Of a DNA stretch of 64,000 nt, positions 61,595 through 64,000 are shown piece by piece (position 1 is the stretch's first letter; the number at the start of each line of letters is the position of its first letter). Both the position numbers and the translations under genes were made by a program. Source of the stretch: Paenibacillus sp. KS-LC4 (GTDB taxonomy: Bacteria; Bacillota; Bacilli; Paenibacillales; Paenibacillaceae). Where the stretch lies: positions 3,366,501 to 3,430,500 of the forward strand of contig NZ_CP145905.1 of assembly GCF_036894955.1 (NCBI RefSeq), written 5' to 3'. The notes beneath the pieces are model-generated. The model was not told where the DNA came from, made no database searches, and worked only from the letters and a program-made list of their open reading frames with translations.

Positions 61595-62613
61595 TGGACG
61601 TTACCTCCGTCTACTAATGATTGATTAGAAGTATATTCAAGATGGACTTGAAACTTTCCTGCTATTATACCATGAATCCGTTGTAAATTGTTGTGAAAAT
61701 TTTCCCCCATATCGATCCATTCGATATCCTTCATGTGACGAAACCATGACAATTGGCGTTTGGCAAAGCGCCGAGTGTCCCGTTTCAGCAAAGTTACCGC
61801 AGCCTCAAGCGTACAATCTCCCCGTAAAAAGGACGCCATTTCCTTATAGCCTAGTCCCTGCATAGCTACTGCATGAGGCGGAACGCCACGCGAGAGCAGC
61901 GCCTTCACTTCCTCGACCAGCCCCTGCTCCAGCATTTGGTCAATTCTCCGCTCAATCCGGCGGTACAGCTCCGCACGCTCCATCGTCAGCCCGATGATAC
62001 ACAATTCGTATGGAGATTCTTTTTTCTGACCCTCGAGCTGCTCTGATTGCTTGATGCCTGTTAAATGAAACACTTCAAGCGCGCGTATAACGCGCCTTTG
62101 GTCATTCGGATGCAGGCGCTCCGCAGACTTCGGATCAATGAGCGCGAGCCTCGCATGCAGCGCCTCGGCGCCGTGCGCAAGAGCGAAGCGCTCCTGCTCC
62201 TGGCGAAAGGCCTCATCAGAACCGCTCTCCGAAAATTCAAAGCCATAGCATACGGCTTCCACATAGAGACCCGTGCCGCCAACGATGAAGGGCAGCTTCC
62301 CTCTAGCAGCAATCTCTTCAATGCTGCTTCCGCAGCCCGCCTGAAAGTCTGCCACCGAATAGGGGTCATCCGGTTCGCGAATATCAATTAAATGATGCGG
62401 GATGCCCTCGCGCTCCTCCAAAGGAAGCTTCGCTGTTCCGATGTCCATGCCGCGATAAACCTGCATGGAATCGCCCGAGATGATTTCCGCCTGCCAAGCT
62501 TTGGCCAGCTCCAGGCTTAAATTGGTTTTGCCTACTGCCGTAGGACCAATCAACACGAGCAAAGGCTGCTTTTTGTATGGCGCGGTTACCCGCTTATTGT
62601 CTTGTTCTGGCAA
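61591..62613 (-). CDS. miaA: tRNA dimethylallyltransferase
   Basis: The 340-residue enzyme adds dimethylallyl to A37 of tRNAs that read UNN codons. Motifs: P-loop [64 protein letters not shown] and [13 protein letters not shown]. It overlaps the methyltransferase gene by 20 nt and hfq by 4 nt, so translation is coupled. Confidence 0.97.
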   Translation of the reverse strand: MPEQDNKRVTAPYKKQPLLVLIGPTAVGKTNLSLELAKAWQAEIISGDSMQVYRGMDIGTAKLPLEEREGIPHHLIDIREPDDPYSVADFQAGCGSSIEEIAARGKLPFIVGGTGLYVEAVCYGFEFSESGSDEAFRQEQERFALAHGAEALHARLALIDPKSAERLHPNDQRRVIRALEVFHLTGIKQSEQLEGQKKESPYELCIIGLTMERAELYRRIERRIDQMLEQGLVEEVKALLSRGVPPHAVAMQGLGYKEMASFLRGDCTLEAAVTLLKRDTRRFAKRQLSWFRHMKDIEWIDMGENFHNNLQRIHGIIAGKFQVHLEYTSNQSLVDGGNVQ

Positions 62614-63385
62614 CCTCTATCACTCCATAAGCAATTTTTGAAGAATGTAAATGCCGCCGCTCAAAGCCGAGTCTTGCAAACTCTTCACTATGGCGATGCT
62701 CCTTAAGCACGACGGTTTTGCGTGCCACTCGCAGCGCTTCGGTCACTGCCTCGGCAGACAATGCATTGTGATTGACCAATTGGCGCAGCGGCTGAATCGA
62801 GCTCGACTCATGAATCGGCTGCCGGAACATCGGGTCAAAATATACGACGTCGACGCTTTGATCTGGCAGCTGCCGCAAGTAGTCCAGATGGTTCATGCTG
62901 ATCATGCGAATTCTGCGCATCGCCGCATCCACATCAGCAAGCCCTGATTCATAGACGGCAAGCCCTTCACGCACCAAGGCGCATAGCACACGCTCGCTTT
63001 CAATAGCAGTAACTTGTCCAGATGTGCCTGCCGCATAAGCAAATACGAGAGAATCAGAGGCAAGACCAGCTGTACAATCTACAATTGTATCGCCTTCCTC
63101 GCAGCGGGAGAGCGTAATGAGCGGATCGGCCTCTCCCCTTCGAAGCCGCTTGACTCTCACAAAAGCCATGCTGGGGTGAAAAAATAACGGCGTATCCGTC
63201 TGTCCTTCATAATACCTGACTTCGCGATCCGTCACAACAAACAGACGAATCTCGGCCATCTCGGCGCCGATTTGCCGCAGCGTCATTCTGCCCCTCGTTT
63301 TGTAAGGAACGGACAGCTCACTTGCGATTCTTCTCGCCTTGGCTACCGTTGCCTCAGATGGACGATCAGCGGTCGTTACGATCAT
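62594..63385 (-). CDS. Class I SAM-dependent methyltransferase (RsmJ-like)
   Basis: The 263-residue protein has motif I VDCTAGLASDSLVFAYAAG, acidic motif II VTAIESERV, and the catalytic-type VVYFDPMFRQP, as in the RsmJ-related family that methylates guanine N2 in RNA in other bacteria. RsmJ of Escherichia coli acts on 16S rRNA; the target here is not established. It sits between mutL and miaA with overlaps on both sides. Confidence 0.85.
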   Translation of the reverse strand: MIVTTADRPSEATVAKARRIASELSVPYKTRGRMTLRQIGAEMAEIRLFVVTDREVRYYEGQTDTPLFFHPSMAFVRVKRLRRGEADPLITLSRCEEGDTIVDCTAGLASDSLVFAYAAGTSGQVTAIESERVLCALVREGLAVYESGLADVDAAMRRIRMISMNHLDYLRQLPDQSVDVVYFDPMFRQPIHESSSIQPLRQLVNHNALSAEAVTEALRVARKTVVLKEHRHSEEFARLGFERRHLHSSKIAYGVIEVARTRQ

Positions 63386-64000
63386 GACATCACCCGCTTA
63401 AACATTTTTTCAAGCTGATAGGTGGACATATGCACGACGATCGGGCGTCCATGCGGGCAGGTATACGGTTGATGGCATGCCCCAAGCCTTGAAAGCAGCG
63501 CCTCGCCCTCTTCACGCGTAAGCCTATCGTTAGCTTTAATTGATGCTTTGCACGAGCACATAATAGCAGCCTTCTCACGCAGCTTGGCAATATTAATAGA
63601 TTTGCGCTCGGTCAGCAGCAAATCAGCCATCTCTTCAATAATATCCTGCTCCTCGCCATCCGGCAGCCACTGCGGATAGGCGCGCACAAGAAACGTTTGC
63701 GAGCCAAATGGCTCAAGCTCGACGCCAGCTTCGTTAAATAACGGCAGCAAGCCGCGCAGTTGCTCCGCCTCACCCGGCGTAAACTCCAGCGTAAGCGGCA
63801 CTAGCAGCTGCTGGCTTGCAGCCTCGGGCATCCCGAACTTAGCGTAATAATATTCATAATTGATCCGCTCATGCGCCGCATGCTGGTCAATTAAATACAG
63901 CCCTTCCTCGGACTGCGCCACAATATACGTCCCATGCAGCTGGCCAATCCAGTGCAGCTCGGGAAAACCGGCTTCATTCGCAGCTGAAGGCTGCTCTGGA
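63382..64000 (-). CDS. mutL: DNA mismatch repair protein MutL, C-terminal part (cut by window edge)
   Basis: About 205 codons of the C-terminal dimerisation and endonuclease domain are visible; the ATPase part lies beyond 64000. GQLHGTYIVAQSEEGLYLID runs into DQHAAHERINYE, the endonuclease motif DQHAx2Ex4E of MutL proteins in bacteria without MutH. AIMCSCKASIKA and CPHGRPIVV supply the other metal ligands. It nicks the new strand in mismatch repair. The stop overlaps the methyltransferase start by 4 nt. Confidence 0.96.
   Translation of the reverse strand, partial: PEQPSAANEAGFPELHWIGQLHGTYIVAQSEEGLYLIDQHAAHERINYEYYYAKFGMPEAASQQLLVPLTLEFTPGEAEQLRGLLPLFNEAGVELEPFGSQTFLVRAYPQWLPDGEEQDIIEEMADLLLTERKSINIAKLREKAAIMCSCKASIKANDRLTREEGEALLSRLGACHQPYTCPHGRPIVVHMSTYQLEKMFKRVMS

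Noticed and set aside
1..64000. CRISPR arrays, tRNA and rRNA genes
   Set aside because: No regularly spaced repeats, cloverleaf with CCA-type ends or rRNA-like sequence were recognised on either strand by reading.

Overview
The window looks like chromosomal DNA of a Paenibacillus-type Gram-positive spore former. The evidence is the syntenic block spoVK-hflX-ynbB-glnR-glnA, the divergent lexA / yneA / ynzC group with Gram-positive SOS boxes, the mrfA-mrfB pair, mutL-methyltransferase-miaA-hfq, strong AGGAGG-type ribosome binding sites, and two AraC/YesMN-controlled pectin-sugar loci. About four fifths of the genes are on the minus strand. No rRNA, tRNA or CRISPR array was seen.

Layout. 1-7.0 kb: the start of a GNAT acetyltransferase with an apparent ATT start codon, a nitrilase-family hydrolase, an OmpR/EnvZ-type two-component pair, an ABC-F ATPase, and a Ser/Thr kinase fused to a degenerate ParA/MinD-like domain. 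7.0-15.7 kb: a first carbohydrate locus with an orphan lipoprotein, a membrane-anchored AraC regulator, a GH105 hydrolase and an LplABC-type importer. 16-19.1 kb: an M14 carboxypeptidase and an MFS exporter. 19.1-26.8 kb: a second locus (GH105, importer, YesN/YesM two-component system). 26.9-33.7 kb: an RNA/DNA maintenance operon containing mrfAB, an Fpg/Nei glycosylase, a HAD-IIA phosphatase, a cREC protein and an FtsJ-like methyltransferase. 33.8-43.9 kb: an orphan SdpR/SdpI pair, a YdjM-like membrane protein, rnz, metH, mtnD, a HAD phosphatase, an aldo/keto reductase and a ynzC-like gene. 44.2-45.5 kb: the SOS hub yneA/lexA with five LexA-box-like sites.

45.5-50.8 kb is the accessory part. 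It holds an agr-like cassette made of a kinase-less AgrC-like membrane protein, AgrB, a 40-residue AgrD-like peptide without cysteine, and a stand-alone LytTR regulator. Next to it lies an apparent insertion bounded by a second, slightly divergent copy of the glnA 3' end and terminator. The insertion carries a DUF4303-like gene, an SRAP peptidase remnant, and a broken toxin C-terminus followed by a surviving immunity-like gene.

50.8-64 kb returns to core genes: glnA, glnR (promoter plus a perfect GlnR box), a ynbB-like PLP enzyme, hflX, spoVK, a YdcF-like protein, a DUF402 protein, a lipoprotein cyclophilin, a class A PBP, hfq, miaA, a methyltransferase and the mutL C-terminus.

A dispersed two-hairpin repeat of about 90-110 bp occurs four times (around 15.99, 17.75, 44.0 and 56.4 kb). 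Its stem sequences differ between copies but stay paired. I regard this repeat, the agr-like cassette and the glnA-end duplication as the three most interesting features.
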